Below are positions 1 to 7,890 of a DNA stretch of 64,000 nt, one piece after another. The stretch comes from Pseudonocardia petroleophila. GTDB taxonomy: Bacteria; Actinomycetota; Actinomycetes; Mycobacteriales; Pseudonocardiaceae. The position numbers and the translations under genes are program-made. Each line of letters opens with the position of its first letter. The first letter of the stretch is position 1. Location: positions 5,835,501-5,899,500 of the forward strand of contig NZ_CP060131.1 in the NCBI RefSeq assembly GCF_014235185.1. Reading direction: 5' to 3'. The notes beneath the pieces were generated by a model, which was given only the letters and a program-made list of their open reading frames with translations, ran no database searches and was not told the DNA's origin.

Positions 1-1
1 C

Positions 2-127
2 CCGGACGACCCGGAGTGGCAGGAGATCGTGGACGAGGAGACCCGGGCCCGGGAGACGCTGAGCCGCAGCAGTTCCGACCCGCAGGCCAACACGAGCTCG
101 CCCCCGCCGGGGAACGCTCCCGGCTGA
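2..127 (+). CDS. Possible C-terminal tail of an upstream gene (5' end outside window)
   Basis: The second forward frame is open from the window edge to a TGA at 125-127. It reads as an acidic, protein-like tail (DDPEWQEIVDEETRARETL, then a Ser/Pro-rich end). It overlaps the first readable codons of the decayed methylase gene that follows. It could be the end of a separate upstream gene, or an N-terminal piece of that methylase displaced by yet another frameshift. Only about 41 residues are visible, so no function can be given. Confidence 0.3.
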   Translation, partial: PDDPEWQEIVDEETRARETLSRSSSDPQANTSSPPPGNAPG

Positions 128-2060
128 AGGCGAACCTGGCCGCGCTGCGCACGCTGCGCGAGCTGCAGGCCGCCGGGCGACCCGCCACCGGTGACGACCA
201 GGCGGTGCTGGCCCGGTGGTCCGGGTGGGGCGCGGTGCCCGCGGTGTTCGACCCGGCCCGCGACGACTACGCCACCGCGCGGGCGGAGCTGCGCGCGTTG
301 CTCTCGCCGGCCGAGTTCAACTCGGCCCGGCGCTCCACCCTCAACGCCCACTACACCGACGCGGGGATCGTCGCTGCGGTGTGGTCGGCGGTGGCGGGGC
401 TCGGGTTCACCGGCGGGGACGTCCTCGAGCCCGGCTGCGGGTCCGGGAACTTCATCGGTCTCGCCCCGCCGGACGCGCGGATGGTCGGGGTCGAGGTCGA
501 ACCGGTCACCGCGGCGATCGCCGCCGTGCTCTACCCGCAGGCCCAGGTGCGCGCCGAGTCGTTCGCCGACATCCGCGCCCCCGAGGGCAGCTTCGACCTG
601 GTGATCGGGAACGTGCCGTTCGGCAGCCAAGCCCTGGCCGACCGGCGACACAACCCGGGCGGGTACTCGATCCACAACCACTTCCTGATCACGAGCCTGC
701 ACCTGACCCGCCCGGGTGGGCTGGTGGTCGCGCTGACGTCGCGCTACACCCTCGACTCCCGCATACCCCGCCGCCCGCCGGGAGATGGCGCAGCTCGCCG
801 ACCTCGTCGGCGCGGTCCGGCTGCCCTCGCGCGCGCACCAGCAAGCCGCCGGTACCAGCGTGGTCACCGACCTGCTGGTGCTGCGCCGCCGCGAACCGGG
901 CCGACCCGGCAACGGCGAGAGCTGGGAGAACGTGACACAAGCGGACCTCCCACTCGCTCCCGCCCGCCGCGCCGACCGGACCGCCCTTCCGGGGGGCGCG
1001 GCGCCGACCCAGACCGGCACCCCCGACCCGGTGGAGATCAACCGCTACCTGCTCGAGCACCCCGAGCAGGTGCTGGGCACCGCGATGATCGGCGGTGGCG
1101 CCTACCGCGCGAACGAGCTGCTCGTCGAGCCCACCGGCCCGCTGGAGCAGGCGCTGCCGGCGGGGCTGGACCGGATCGTCGCCCACGCCGACGCCCACGA
1201 CCTGCGCCACACCAGCAGCGCCGACACCCCGCCCGGGCGGCGGGTGGCGCTGGCGCATGGCAGCGTGGCGCACCGCGAAGGGTTCATCAACTCTGCCGAG
1301 GACGGCGGGTTCACCCCCATCCGGTCCGGCTCGGTCGTCGAGCACTCGGTGCCCCAGTCGCAGGCCGCCGAGCTGCGGGCGCTGCTCGGGCTGCGCGACA
1401 CCGTGGTCGCACTGCTGGAGGCCGAAGCCGGACCCGTTCTCCCCGATCGTGCGGGCGCTGGAGCACTACGACGACGCCACCGGCACCGCCACCAAGTCGG
1501 CGATCTTCACCCAGCGCGTCGTCGCCCCCCGCGCGCCGCGCCTGGGCGCGGACAACCCCGCCGACGCCCTGGCGATCTGCGTGGACACCTTCGGCGAGGT
1601 CCGCCTCACCGAGATCGCGCGGCTGCTGGGCACCGACACCGACACCGCACGGGCCGGGCTCGGGACACTGGTGTTCGACCAGCCCCCCACCAGCAGCCCC
1701 GAGTCCGGGCAGCTCGTCACCGGACCGGCTCGGCTGGTGGTCGCGTCGGAGTACCTGTCGGGCAACGTGCGCGCCAAACTCGCCGCCGCCACCGAGGCCG
1801 CCGCCGCCGACCCGGCGATGGCCCCGAACGTGGCCGCGCTGCGCGAGGTCATCCCGGCCGACCTCGGCCCGTCGGAGATCCACGCCCGCCTCGGCGCGCC
1901 GTGGATCGACGCCCCCGACGTGCAGCAGTTCCTGCGCGCCACCCTCGACGACCCGGGTCTGCGGGTCGAGCACCCGGGCGGCTCGATCTGGGCGGTCAAG
2001 GGCGCCGGCGTCGGGGTCGCGGCCACCTCCACCTGGGGCACCACCCGCCGCGAACCCTGC
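121..2060 (+). pseudogene. Decayed plasmid-type N6-adenine DNA methylase/helicase (N-terminal part)
   Basis: The remnant matches the N-terminal part of the very large methylase-helicase proteins of actinobacterial plasmids. Early residues read LARWSGWGAVPAVFD, followed by the SAM-binding region VLEPGCGSGNFIG and the catalytic-type motif GNVPFG (NPPF-like). The reading frame is broken. Frame 1 is good to about position 765, frame 2 carries the homology from about 770 (AARREMAQLADLVGAVRLP) to about 1435, and frame 3 from about 1440 to the segment ATSTWGTTRR near 2045. Homology then stops, where the family continues into a SNF2-like helicase. At least two indels plus a 3' truncation make this a pseudogene. 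It suggests plasmid ancestry for the window. The stretch 2061-2172 after it holds no convincing gene. Confidence 0.75.
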
Positions 2061-2172
2061 GAGAACACGATCGAGGAATCCCCCCGCGCCGTCAGACGTC
2101 GCGTCACGCGGCGCGCGAAGCGCGTCATCGCCGGTTGGCCGATCGCGATGCCAGCACGATGCCGACCGACGC

Positions 2173-2451
2173 TCACTCGTCTCGGAGTGACGCCGATCTC
2201 AACGCATCGGTGACCCGCTCACGAGTCGGCACGTCGAGCCGGCACGCCTCGGTGGGCGTGCCATCGTCCGGAGCGCCCATCACGTCGCGGCCGTCGACCA
2301 GCACCGTCGGCGACGGGTACCGCGCCACTCGCTCCGTGACGACGCCGTCGATACCCAGCTCGTGCATGCACTCGCGGACGAGGTCCAGAGCCGCCGCGGC
2401 GAGTGGGCATCCCTCATGACGCACGACCTCCACACGCACGGCCCCACTCAT
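2173..2451 (-). CDS. Small thioredoxin-fold protein
   Basis: A 92-residue protein beginning MSGAVRVEVVRHEGCPLA and containing SPTVLVDGRDVMG. A beta strand, then a single redox-type cysteine in HxGCP, then a cis-proline-like SPTVLVDG element is the layout of small thioredoxin-fold proteins found beside mercury and other metal resistance genes of actinobacteria. A second cysteine lies in the EACRLDVP segment. The ATG at 2451 overlaps the TGA of the upstream gene (ATGA), so the two are translationally coupled. It probably handles thiols or metal in the cytoplasm, as there is no signal peptide. The exact role is unknown. Confidence 0.65.
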   Translation of the reverse strand: MSGAVRVEVVRHEGCPLAAAALDLVRECMHELGIDGVVTERVARYPSPTVLVDGRDVMGAPDDGTPTEACRLDVPTRERVTDALRSASLRDE

Positions 2452-2819
2452 GGCAGGAAGCGGTCCAGTCGGCGCAGGAACGCACCCAGCGGCCCGCGCT
2501 CGTGCCACCCGTTGCTGATCACCCGGTCGCGCACCCACTGCACACCACCGCGCACCGCACCGAAGGGTGTCCAACGATGCTCGTCGCGCCTGGCCACCGC
2601 GCGCCGCTTCACGAACCGCGCGCAGTCCAGACAGACCGCCGCCTCCGGGCGAGCGCCGAGCCGAACCAGGTCGACCTCGGCGAACTCACCGGCGCAGCAC
2701 CAACACGGCGACACCACCGGTTCCGACGTCGGTACCTGAACCTCCAACCCCGCTGTGCGCTGCAGCTGAGGGCCATCGGAAAGCCGGCCGCCTTCAGGAT
2801 CGACACCACTCGGAGCCAT
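2448..2819 (-). CDS. Cys-rich hypothetical protein with paired CxxC-like knuckles
   Basis: About 123 residues that I do not recognise. The central part has CWCC and, about 25 residues on, CLDC, which together look like a zinc ribbon. The basic C-terminal part (VKRRA, WVRDRVISNGWHERGPLGAFLRRLDRFLP) is amphipathic. The stop overlaps the start of the thioredoxin-fold gene, so the pair is one transcript. The start at 2819 is tentative, because the first 35 residues look non-conserved. A metal- or nucleic-acid-binding role is possible but unproven. Confidence 0.55.
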   Translation of the reverse strand: MAPSGVDPEGGRLSDGPQLQRTAGLEVQVPTSEPVVSPCWCCAGEFAEVDLVRLGARPEAAVCLDCARFVKRRAVARRDEHRWTPFGAVRGGVQWVRDRVISNGWHERGPLGAFLRRLDRFLP

Positions 2820-2927
2820 CCATCAACCCTATGCCCGGCCGTCGCCGGCCCACCACCGTCGGCACCGCTCCATCGACGGCGGCAGCACCTCCGGCACCGT
2901 CGGCAGACGGCCCGCCGGGGCCGTCGC

Positions 2928-4886
2928 TCACCGGGCCCGGACGGCCTCTGGAGCCAGGACCGCCGTGGCCTGCGGCCCGGCGGGCGCGAGGGGGCGGGCC
3001 CGCCCGGCCCGGACACCGTTGGCGATCACGACGATCTCTGCCAGCTCGTGCACCGCGACCACGGCGGCCAGCCCGAGCACCCCGAGCAGTGCCAGCGGCA
3101 CCAGCACCACGACGATCGCCAGCGACAGGCCCACGTTCTGCAGCATGATCGCGCGGGCGCGCCGCGCGTGGCCGAGGGCCTGGGGCAGGTGCCGCAGGTC
3201 CTCCCCCATCAGCGCCACGTCGGCGGTCTCGATGGCCACGTCGGTACCCATCGCGCCCATCGCGATCCCCACGTCCGCGATGGCCAGGGCCGGGGCGTCG
3301 TTGACGCCGTCCCCGACCATCGCGGTGGCTCGCTCGGCCCGCAGGGCCGCGATCAGCGCGGCCTTGTCCTCGGGGCGCAGCTCGGCGTGCACGTCGGTGA
3401 TGCCGGCCTGTGCGGCGAGCGCCGCTGCGGTGGCCCGGTTGTCGCCGGTGAGCATCGCCACCCGGTACCCGTCGCCGCGCAGCCGGGCGACGACCTCTGC
3501 GGCCTCGGGGCGCAGCTCGTCGCGAACGGCGACCATGCCGAGCAACCGTCCGTCGGCCTCGACGAGCACCGCCGTGGCCCCCGACCCCTGCATCCGGGCG
3601 ACCGGGCCGGCCAGCTCGCCTGCGTCGATCCAGCCGGGGCGGCCCAGGCGCAACTCCTGCCCGTCGAGCCGGCCGGTGAGCCCGGCACCGGGCACCGCCT
3701 CCACGTCGGCCGCGGGGGTGGGCGAATCGACGGCGGCCAGGATCGCCCGGGCCAGCGGATGCTCGCTGCGCGCCTCCAACGCGGCGGCCAGCACGAGCAC
3801 CTCGGCGCGAGTGGCACCACCGGTGGCGACGACCCCGATCACGGTCGGCCGGTTGCGCGTCAGCGTGCCCGTCTTGTCCAGCGCGATGCCGCGGATCCGC
3901 CCGAGACCCTCCAGCGCGGCCCCGCCCTTGACCAGGACGCCGATCCGGCTCGCGGCGCCGACTGCAGCGACCACGGTGACGGGGACCGAGATGGCGAGCG
4001 CGCACGGCGAGGCGGCGACGAGCACGACGAGCGCGCGCTCGATCCACACCAGCGGCTCCCCGAACAGGCTGCCGAGCCCGGCGATCAGCGCGGCCACGAC
4101 CATCACGCCGGGGACCATCGGCCGGGCGATGCGGTCTGCGAGTCGCTGGGCCTCGCCCTTGCGGGCCTGCTCGGCCTCGACGATCGCGACGATCCGCGCC
4201 AGCGAGTTGTCCTCGGAGGTGTTGGTGACCCGCACCTCCAGCGCACCCGAACCGTTGATCGACCCGGCGAACACCTCGTCGTCGGGTCCGGCCTCGACCG
4301 GCACCGACTCCCCGGTGATCGCGGACAGGTCCAGCGCGGTGCGGCCGGTCGCGATCCGGCCGTCGGTGGCAAGGCGCTCCCCCGGCCTGACCAGCATCGT
4401 GTCGCCGACACGCAACTCCACCGGGGCGACGACGACCTCGGCGCCGCCCCGCAGCACGGTGGCCCGCTCGGGCACCAGCGACAGCAGCGCGCGCAACCCG
4501 CGCCGGGTACGCGCGATCGAGTACTCCTCCAGTCCCTCGCTGATCGAGAACAGGAACGCCAGCATGGCGGCCTCCCCGATCTCACCCAGCAACACGGCCC
4601 CGACCGCGGCGATGGTCATCAGCGTGCCGACCCCGATCCGGCCCCGGACCAGGCGGCGCAGCGTGGCGGGCACGAACGTCCACGCGCCGAGCTCCAGCGC
4701 GCCGACCTGCAGCGCGAGCTCGACGGACGCCGGACCGGAGGCCCAGCCGACGGCCAGCGACACCACGAGCAGCACCCCCGACGCCGCGGCGAAGCGCAGC
4801 TCGGACACCTCCCACAGCCGCTCCGGCTCGCGGTCCCCCCCGGCCTCGGGACGCAGCTCGTCGGCGCCGCAGCACGCGTCACTCAT
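2928..4886 (-). CDS. Heavy-metal P1B-type ATPase with SPC motif (CtpG/P1B-4-like)
   Basis: A 652-residue metal exporter of the inner membrane. Visible motifs are TGES (about residue 190), the transmembrane SPC motif (about 292, SPCALAIS), the phosphorylated aspartate in DKTGT (D337), SEHPLA, and TGDN and GDGVNDAPAL in the hinge. The last helix carries HELAEIVVIANG. An SPC rather than CPC motif and a His-Glu in the last helix are features of the Co/Zn/Cd-type P1B groups, not of Cu+ pumps. The N-terminus has CC (MSDACCGADEL) instead of a full HMA domain. The start overlaps the end of the CmtR-like repressor gene by 8 bases, so repressor and pump are coupled. In Mycobacterium tuberculosis CmtR controls the pump CtpG, which is the nearest model. 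Confidence 0.9.
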   Translation of the reverse strand: MSDACCGADELRPEAGGDREPERLWEVSELRFAAASGVLLVVSLAVGWASGPASVELALQVGALELGAWTFVPATLRRLVRGRIGVGTLMTIAAVGAVLLGEIGEAAMLAFLFSISEGLEEYSIARTRRGLRALLSLVPERATVLRGGAEVVVAPVELRVGDTMLVRPGERLATDGRIATGRTALDLSAITGESVPVEAGPDDEVFAGSINGSGALEVRVTNTSEDNSLARIVAIVEAEQARKGEAQRLADRIARPMVPGVMVVAALIAGLGSLFGEPLVWIERALVVLVAASPCALAISVPVTVVAAVGAASRIGVLVKGGAALEGLGRIRGIALDKTGTLTRNRPTVIGVVATGGATRAEVLVLAAALEARSEHPLARAILAAVDSPTPAADVEAVPGAGLTGRLDGQELRLGRPGWIDAGELAGPVARMQGSGATAVLVEADGRLLGMVAVRDELRPEAAEVVARLRGDGYRVAMLTGDNRATAAALAAQAGITDVHAELRPEDKAALIAALRAERATAMVGDGVNDAPALAIADVGIAMGAMGTDVAIETADVALMGEDLRHLPQALGHARRARAIMLQNVGLSLAIVVVLVPLALLGVLGLAAVVAVHELAEIVVIANGVRAGRARPLAPAGPQATAVLAPEAVRAR

Positions 4887-5250
4887 CGCCGGCTCCCTCC
4901 CCGCCGGTGCCGTAGACCGGGCACAGCGCCACGGCCGAGCCGGTGGCGTCGAGCAGCGTCTCCGCCGCCACCAGCAGGTCCCGCAGCTCCGGGCGCGCCA
5001 GCGCGTAGAACACCTGCCGACCCTCGGGGCGGCCGACGACCAGTCGGCAGTCGCGCAGGCAGGCGAGATGCGCTGACACCGTCGACTGGGCCAGCCCGAG
5101 CTGATCGGTCAGGTCCACCACGCGCGCCTCGCCGTGGGCGAGCCGCTGCACGATCGCCAGCCGGGTCGTGTCGGACAGGCTGTGGAACAGCGCCGCCGCC
5201 GGTTGCAGGTCACGCCGGCCGGACACGGCCGTTCCCGATGTCATCGCCAT
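4879..5250 (-). CDS. cmtR: CmtR-like ArsR-family metal sensor
   Basis: A 123-residue winged-helix repressor. The recognition region reads STVSAHLACLRDCRLVVGR, and C64 and C68 in CLRDC plus C110 near the C-terminus match the three-cysteine Cd/Pb site of M. tuberculosis CmtR (Cys57, Cys61, Cys102). It should bind the promoter region upstream and release it on Cd, Pb or a similar soft metal, de-repressing itself and the P-type ATPase gene it overlaps. The ATG at 5250 sits 6 bases after a TATCAT box and has no Shine-Dalgarno sequence, so the mRNA is probably leaderless. The divergent neighbour is the TlpA lipoprotein gene. Confidence 0.85.
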   Translation of the reverse strand: MAMTSGTAVSGRRDLQPAAALFHSLSDTTRLAIVQRLAHGEARVVDLTDQLGLAQSTVSAHLACLRDCRLVVGRPEGRQVFYALARPELRDLLVAAETLLDATGSAVALCPVYGTGGEGAGDE

Positions 5251-5256
5251 TCGACG

Positions 5257-5285
5257 ATGATAGGACGCTCACCGGCGCCTGTCAC
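5257..5285 (-). promoter_or_regulatory. Leaderless sigma-70-type promoter of the cmtR-ATPase operon
   Basis: On the minus strand, GTGACA (5285-5280) and TATCAT (5262-5257) are separated by 17 bases, and the cmtR ATG begins 7 bases after the -10 box. That is a good -35/-10 pair for a leaderless transcript. The CmtR operator should overlap it, but I cannot mark a clear dyad. Confidence 0.6.
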
Positions 5286-5307
5286 CCCGCCGCCTGCTCC
5301 GCTTGTT

Positions 5308-5326
5308 CTACAGCGCATAGTAGTAG
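5308..5326. promoter_or_regulatory. CTAC-N8-GTAG dyad upstream of tlpA copy 1
   Basis: CTAC at 5308-5311 and GTAG at 5320-5323 are separated by 8 bases (CTACAGCGCATAGTAG), and GTAG repeats at 5323-5326. The dyad covers a CATAGT -10-like box 23 bases before the tlpA RBS/start. The same element, almost letter for letter, precedes the duplicated tlpA at 50251. It is read as an operator. Confidence 0.65.
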
Positions 5327-5348
5327 CGACGACCCTCCCGGAGGTGAG

Positions 5349-5990
5349 ATGCATCCCGCCCCACCCCACCGTTCGCGTGGCCGGGTCTCGGCCGCCGTCG
5401 TGGTGCTGCTCGTGGCGCTGAGCGGCTGCAGCTTCAGCACGCCAGACGGCACCGCACCCAGCCAGGCCGCCGAGTTCACCTTCGTCGCCCCGGGGGGCCA
5501 GACCCGCATCTTCTACGACCCGCCCGGGTCCCGCGGAACGGTGAGCGGGCTGTCCGGGGAGAGCCTGCTCGAACCCGGCGCGACGATCGGCCTGGACGAC
5601 TTCCCGGGCCAGGTCGTCGTGCTCAACGTCTGGGGGGCCTGGTGCGGCCCCTGCCGCGAGGAGATGCCCGGACTGCAGCAGATCCACCAACAGATGCAGC
5701 CCGAGGGCGTCACCCTGCTCGGCATCGACGTGCGCGACAGCGCCGACGCCGCCCGCGACTTCATGGCCGACCGGGACATCACCTATCCCTCGATCTACGA
5801 CAACCCCGGCCGCTCGCTGCTGGCGCTGAGCGGGTTCCCCCGCAGCACGGTGCCCTCGACGATCGTGCTCGATCGGCGACACCGCGTCGCCGCAGTGTTC
5901 CTCACCGCGGTTCGGGTCTCCGAGCTGCTGCCCGTGGTGCAGCGCGTCGCCGCCGAGGAGCCGGCACCGAGCGACGGGGACGGGACGTGA
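5349..5990 (+). CDS. TlpA/ResA-like thiol-disulfide lipoprotein, copy 1
   Basis: A 213-residue exported thioredoxin. The signal peptide ends in a lipobox (LVALSGCSFS), so it is anchored outside the membrane as a lipoprotein. The thioredoxin domain has the active site WCGPC (C99, C102) in LNVWGAWCGPCREEMPG and the cis-proline segment STVPSTIVLD. It would reduce or isomerise extracytoplasmic thiols using electrons delivered by CcdA, encoded next with a GTGA overlap. The start at 5349 has GGAGGT just upstream. A near-identical copy lies at 50290-50934, so this block was duplicated recently. A role in repairing metal-damaged cysteines or in copper delivery is inferred from context. Confidence 0.88.
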   Translation: MHPAPPHRSRGRVSAAVVVLLVALSGCSFSTPDGTAPSQAAEFTFVAPGGQTRIFYDPPGSRGTVSGLSGESLLEPGATIGLDDFPGQVVVLNVWGAWCGPCREEMPGLQQIHQQMQPEGVTLLGIDVRDSADAARDFMADRDITYPSIYDNPGRSLLALSGFPRSTVPSTIVLDRRHRVAAVFLTAVRVSELLPVVQRVAAEEPAPSDGDGT

Positions 5991-6760
5991 ACGGGCTCAC
6001 CGAGCTCGCGATCTCCGGTCCGCTGCTGGTCGCCGTCACGCTGGCCCTGGCCGCGGGGGCCATCTCCTTCGCCTCCCCCTGCTGCCTGCCGCTGGTTCCC
6101 GGCTACGTCGGCTACCTGGCCGGGCTGGTCGGCGACGAGGGCGTCTCCGGCGACGGGGTCGCGACCCGGACCGGCCGATGGCGGGTCGCCGGGGCTGCGC
6201 TGCTGTTCGTCGGCGGGTTCACGGTCGTCTTCACCGCCGGCGTGCTGCTCGTGCTCGGCCTCTCCGACTGGCTGGTCGGCAACGAGCTGCTGCTGCAACG
6301 CATCGGCGGGGTCGTCACGATCGCGATGGGCCTGGTGTTCCTCGGGTTCGTCCCGGCCCTGCAACGGGATGTCCGGATCCACCACGTCCCGCGGGTGGGG
6401 CTGGCCGGCGCCCCGGTCCTCGGCGCGGTGTACGGGCTGGGCTGGACCCCGTGCCTCGGCCCGACCCTCACCGGGGTGATCGCCCTGGCGACCGGCACCC
6501 AGGTGGGCCCCTCGACCGGACGCGGGATCCTGCTGGTGCTGGCCTACTGCGCCGGGTTGGGCGTGCCGTTCGTCCTCATCGCCCTGGGCACCGGTTGGGC
6601 CGTGCGCACGGCCGGGTGGATGCGGCGCCACATCCGCGGGGTGCAGATCGGGGGCGGCGTCATGCTCATCCTGCTCGGCACCCTGCTGGTGACCGGAGCC
6701 TGGGGCGAGTTCGTCGCGTGGCTGCGCGGACCCATCGCCGGCTACACCCTCCCGCTGTGA
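5987..6760 (+). CDS. ccdA: CcdA-type cytochrome c biogenesis/thiol electron transporter, copy 1
   Basis: A 257-residue polytopic membrane protein of the CcdA/DsbD family. The two redox cysteines are in FASPCCLPLVPGYVG near the start and WTPCLGPTLTG in the fourth helix region. It passes electrons from cytoplasmic thioredoxin to the exported TlpA-type protein. The GTG start at 5987 overlaps the tlpA stop (GTGA), and its own stop overlaps a GTG start of the next thioredoxin gene. Paralogue at 50931-51704 with very few differences. Confidence 0.88.
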   Translation: MNGLTELAISGPLLVAVTLALAAGAISFASPCCLPLVPGYVGYLAGLVGDEGVSGDGVATRTGRWRVAGAALLFVGGFTVVFTAGVLLVLGLSDWLVGNELLLQRIGGVVTIAMGLVFLGFVPALQRDVRIHHVPRVGLAGAPVLGAVYGLGWTPCLGPTLTGVIALATGTQVGPSTGRGILLVLAYCAGLGVPFVLIALGTGWAVRTAGWMRRHIRGVQIGGGVMLILLGTLLVTGAWGEFVAWLRGPIAGYTLPL

Positions 6761-7420
6761 GCCGGACGATGAGCTCGGAGTTGCGGTGGACGGTGCTGGT
6801 CGTCGTGCTCACCGTCGCCGGCGTGGTCGCTCGCTGGCCGCGACCCGACGCCTACCCCGACGCATCCTCCGACACGCGGCCGGTCCCGGTGGAACGGCTC
6901 GCGGAACGGCCCGACGACGCCGCGCTCGGCCCCGGCGCGAGCCGCAGCCGCGCTTCCACCCTGTCCCGTCCCCTCGGGCGCGCCCGTCCCGCCGGGGCCG
7001 CTGGCCGATGTCGTCGTGCCCTGCCTCGGTGAGGTCGGCGCCGTGCCGCTCGGCGCCGTGCTCGCCGGGCGGCCGGTGCTGCTCAACCTCTGGGCGTCCT
7101 GGTGCGCTCCGTGCCGCAAGGAGATCCCCGTACTCGACGCCTACGTCGCGCGGCCGGACGCGGTCGACGTGCTCGGCGTGGTCGTACGCGACCGCCCCGC
7201 GGACGCCCTGGCGATGGCCGATGAGCTCGACCCGCGCTACCCCTCGGTGCTCGGTCCCGACAACGCCGTGCAAGCCGCCCTGGGCGCACCCCCGGTGCTC
7301 CCCACCAACTGGATCATCCGCCCCGACGGCTCGGCCGCGCGCGTCACCGATCCGCTGGTCTTCCGCGACCCCGCCCAGGTCGCCGCCGCCGTCGGGGCCG
7401 CGCTCGCGACGACGGGCTAG
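6757..7420 (+). pseudogene. Second TlpA-like thioredoxin gene, frameshifted
   Basis: Compared with its intact paralogue at 51701-52360, this copy has one extra C in a run of Cs near 6930 (GGCCCCGGCG versus GGCCCGGCG). The N-terminal frame (anchor helix ELRWTVLVVVLTVAGVV) therefore runs into unrelated sequence to 7032, while the thioredoxin domain continues in another frame (PVLLNLWASWCAPCRKEIPVLDAY to the stop at 7420). Removing one C restores a 220-residue membrane-anchored thioredoxin with a WCAPC active site. Either the gene is recently dead or this is a sequencing error at a homopolymer. The second half could in theory be re-initiated at 7016. Confidence 0.75.
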
Positions 7421-7451
7421 TCTGCGACGTCGCGAGGTGACGGGGGGATGT

Positions 7452-7820
7452 GTGCGCGGTTTCGGTGAGCTCGAGGCCGCCGTCATGGAGCAGATCTGGA
7501 CGTCGTCCGAGGGCGCGACGGTGCCGGAGGTGCACGAACGCCTCGAGGCCCAGGGCGACATCGCCTACACGACGGTGATGAGCGTCGTCCACAACCTCTA
7601 TCGCAAGGGACGCCTGACACGTCGGCGCGAGGGGCGCACGCATCGGTACCGGGCCACCGCGAGCAGGGCGGAGCACAGCGCCGACCTGATGAGCGTCGCC
7701 CTGCGGAGCGGCGGGGACCCACACACGATCCTCACCCACTTCGTCCAGCAGATGGACCCGGCCGACACCCGTCGCCTCGCCCAGCTGCTGGCCCGGATGG
7801 ACGAGGACGGCACGGGGTAG
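7452..7820 (+). CDS. blaI: BlaI/MecI/CopY-family repressor, copy 1
   Basis: A 122-residue winged-helix repressor starting VRGFGELEAAVMEQIW, with the family segment AYTTVMSVVHNLYRKGRLTR that forms the recognition helix and wing. Members bind dyads as dimers and are removed by proteolysis triggered by an M56 membrane protease, or by copper in CopY. The M56 gene follows at 7891. The GTG at 7452 was chosen because it gives the same N-terminus as paralogue 2 (MRGFGELEAAVM). A weak CTAG-N8-GTCG element sits just upstream, a poor match to the island dyad. Confidence 0.88.
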   Translation: MRGFGELEAAVMEQIWTSSEGATVPEVHERLEAQGDIAYTTVMSVVHNLYRKGRLTRRREGRTHRYRATASRAEHSADLMSVALRSGGDPHTILTHFVQQMDPADTRRLAQLLARMDEDGTG

Positions 7821-7890
7821 TCGAACGGCCCCGATCGCGTACGGAGCCGGAGCACATCGACGGTTAGCGTGTACCGAGCCGGAGGAGGTC

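Noticed and set aside
2403-5990. Very long forward open frames opposite the P-type ATPase and cmtR genes
   Set aside because: They are antisense shadows of high-G+C coding sequence. Their translations are low-complexity and frame usage follows the minus-strand genes. Only the final part (5349-5990) is real.
7427-7442. CTAG-N8-GTCG upstream of blaI copy 1 as an operator
   Set aside because: Two mismatches in the eight fixed positions. Too weak without binding data.
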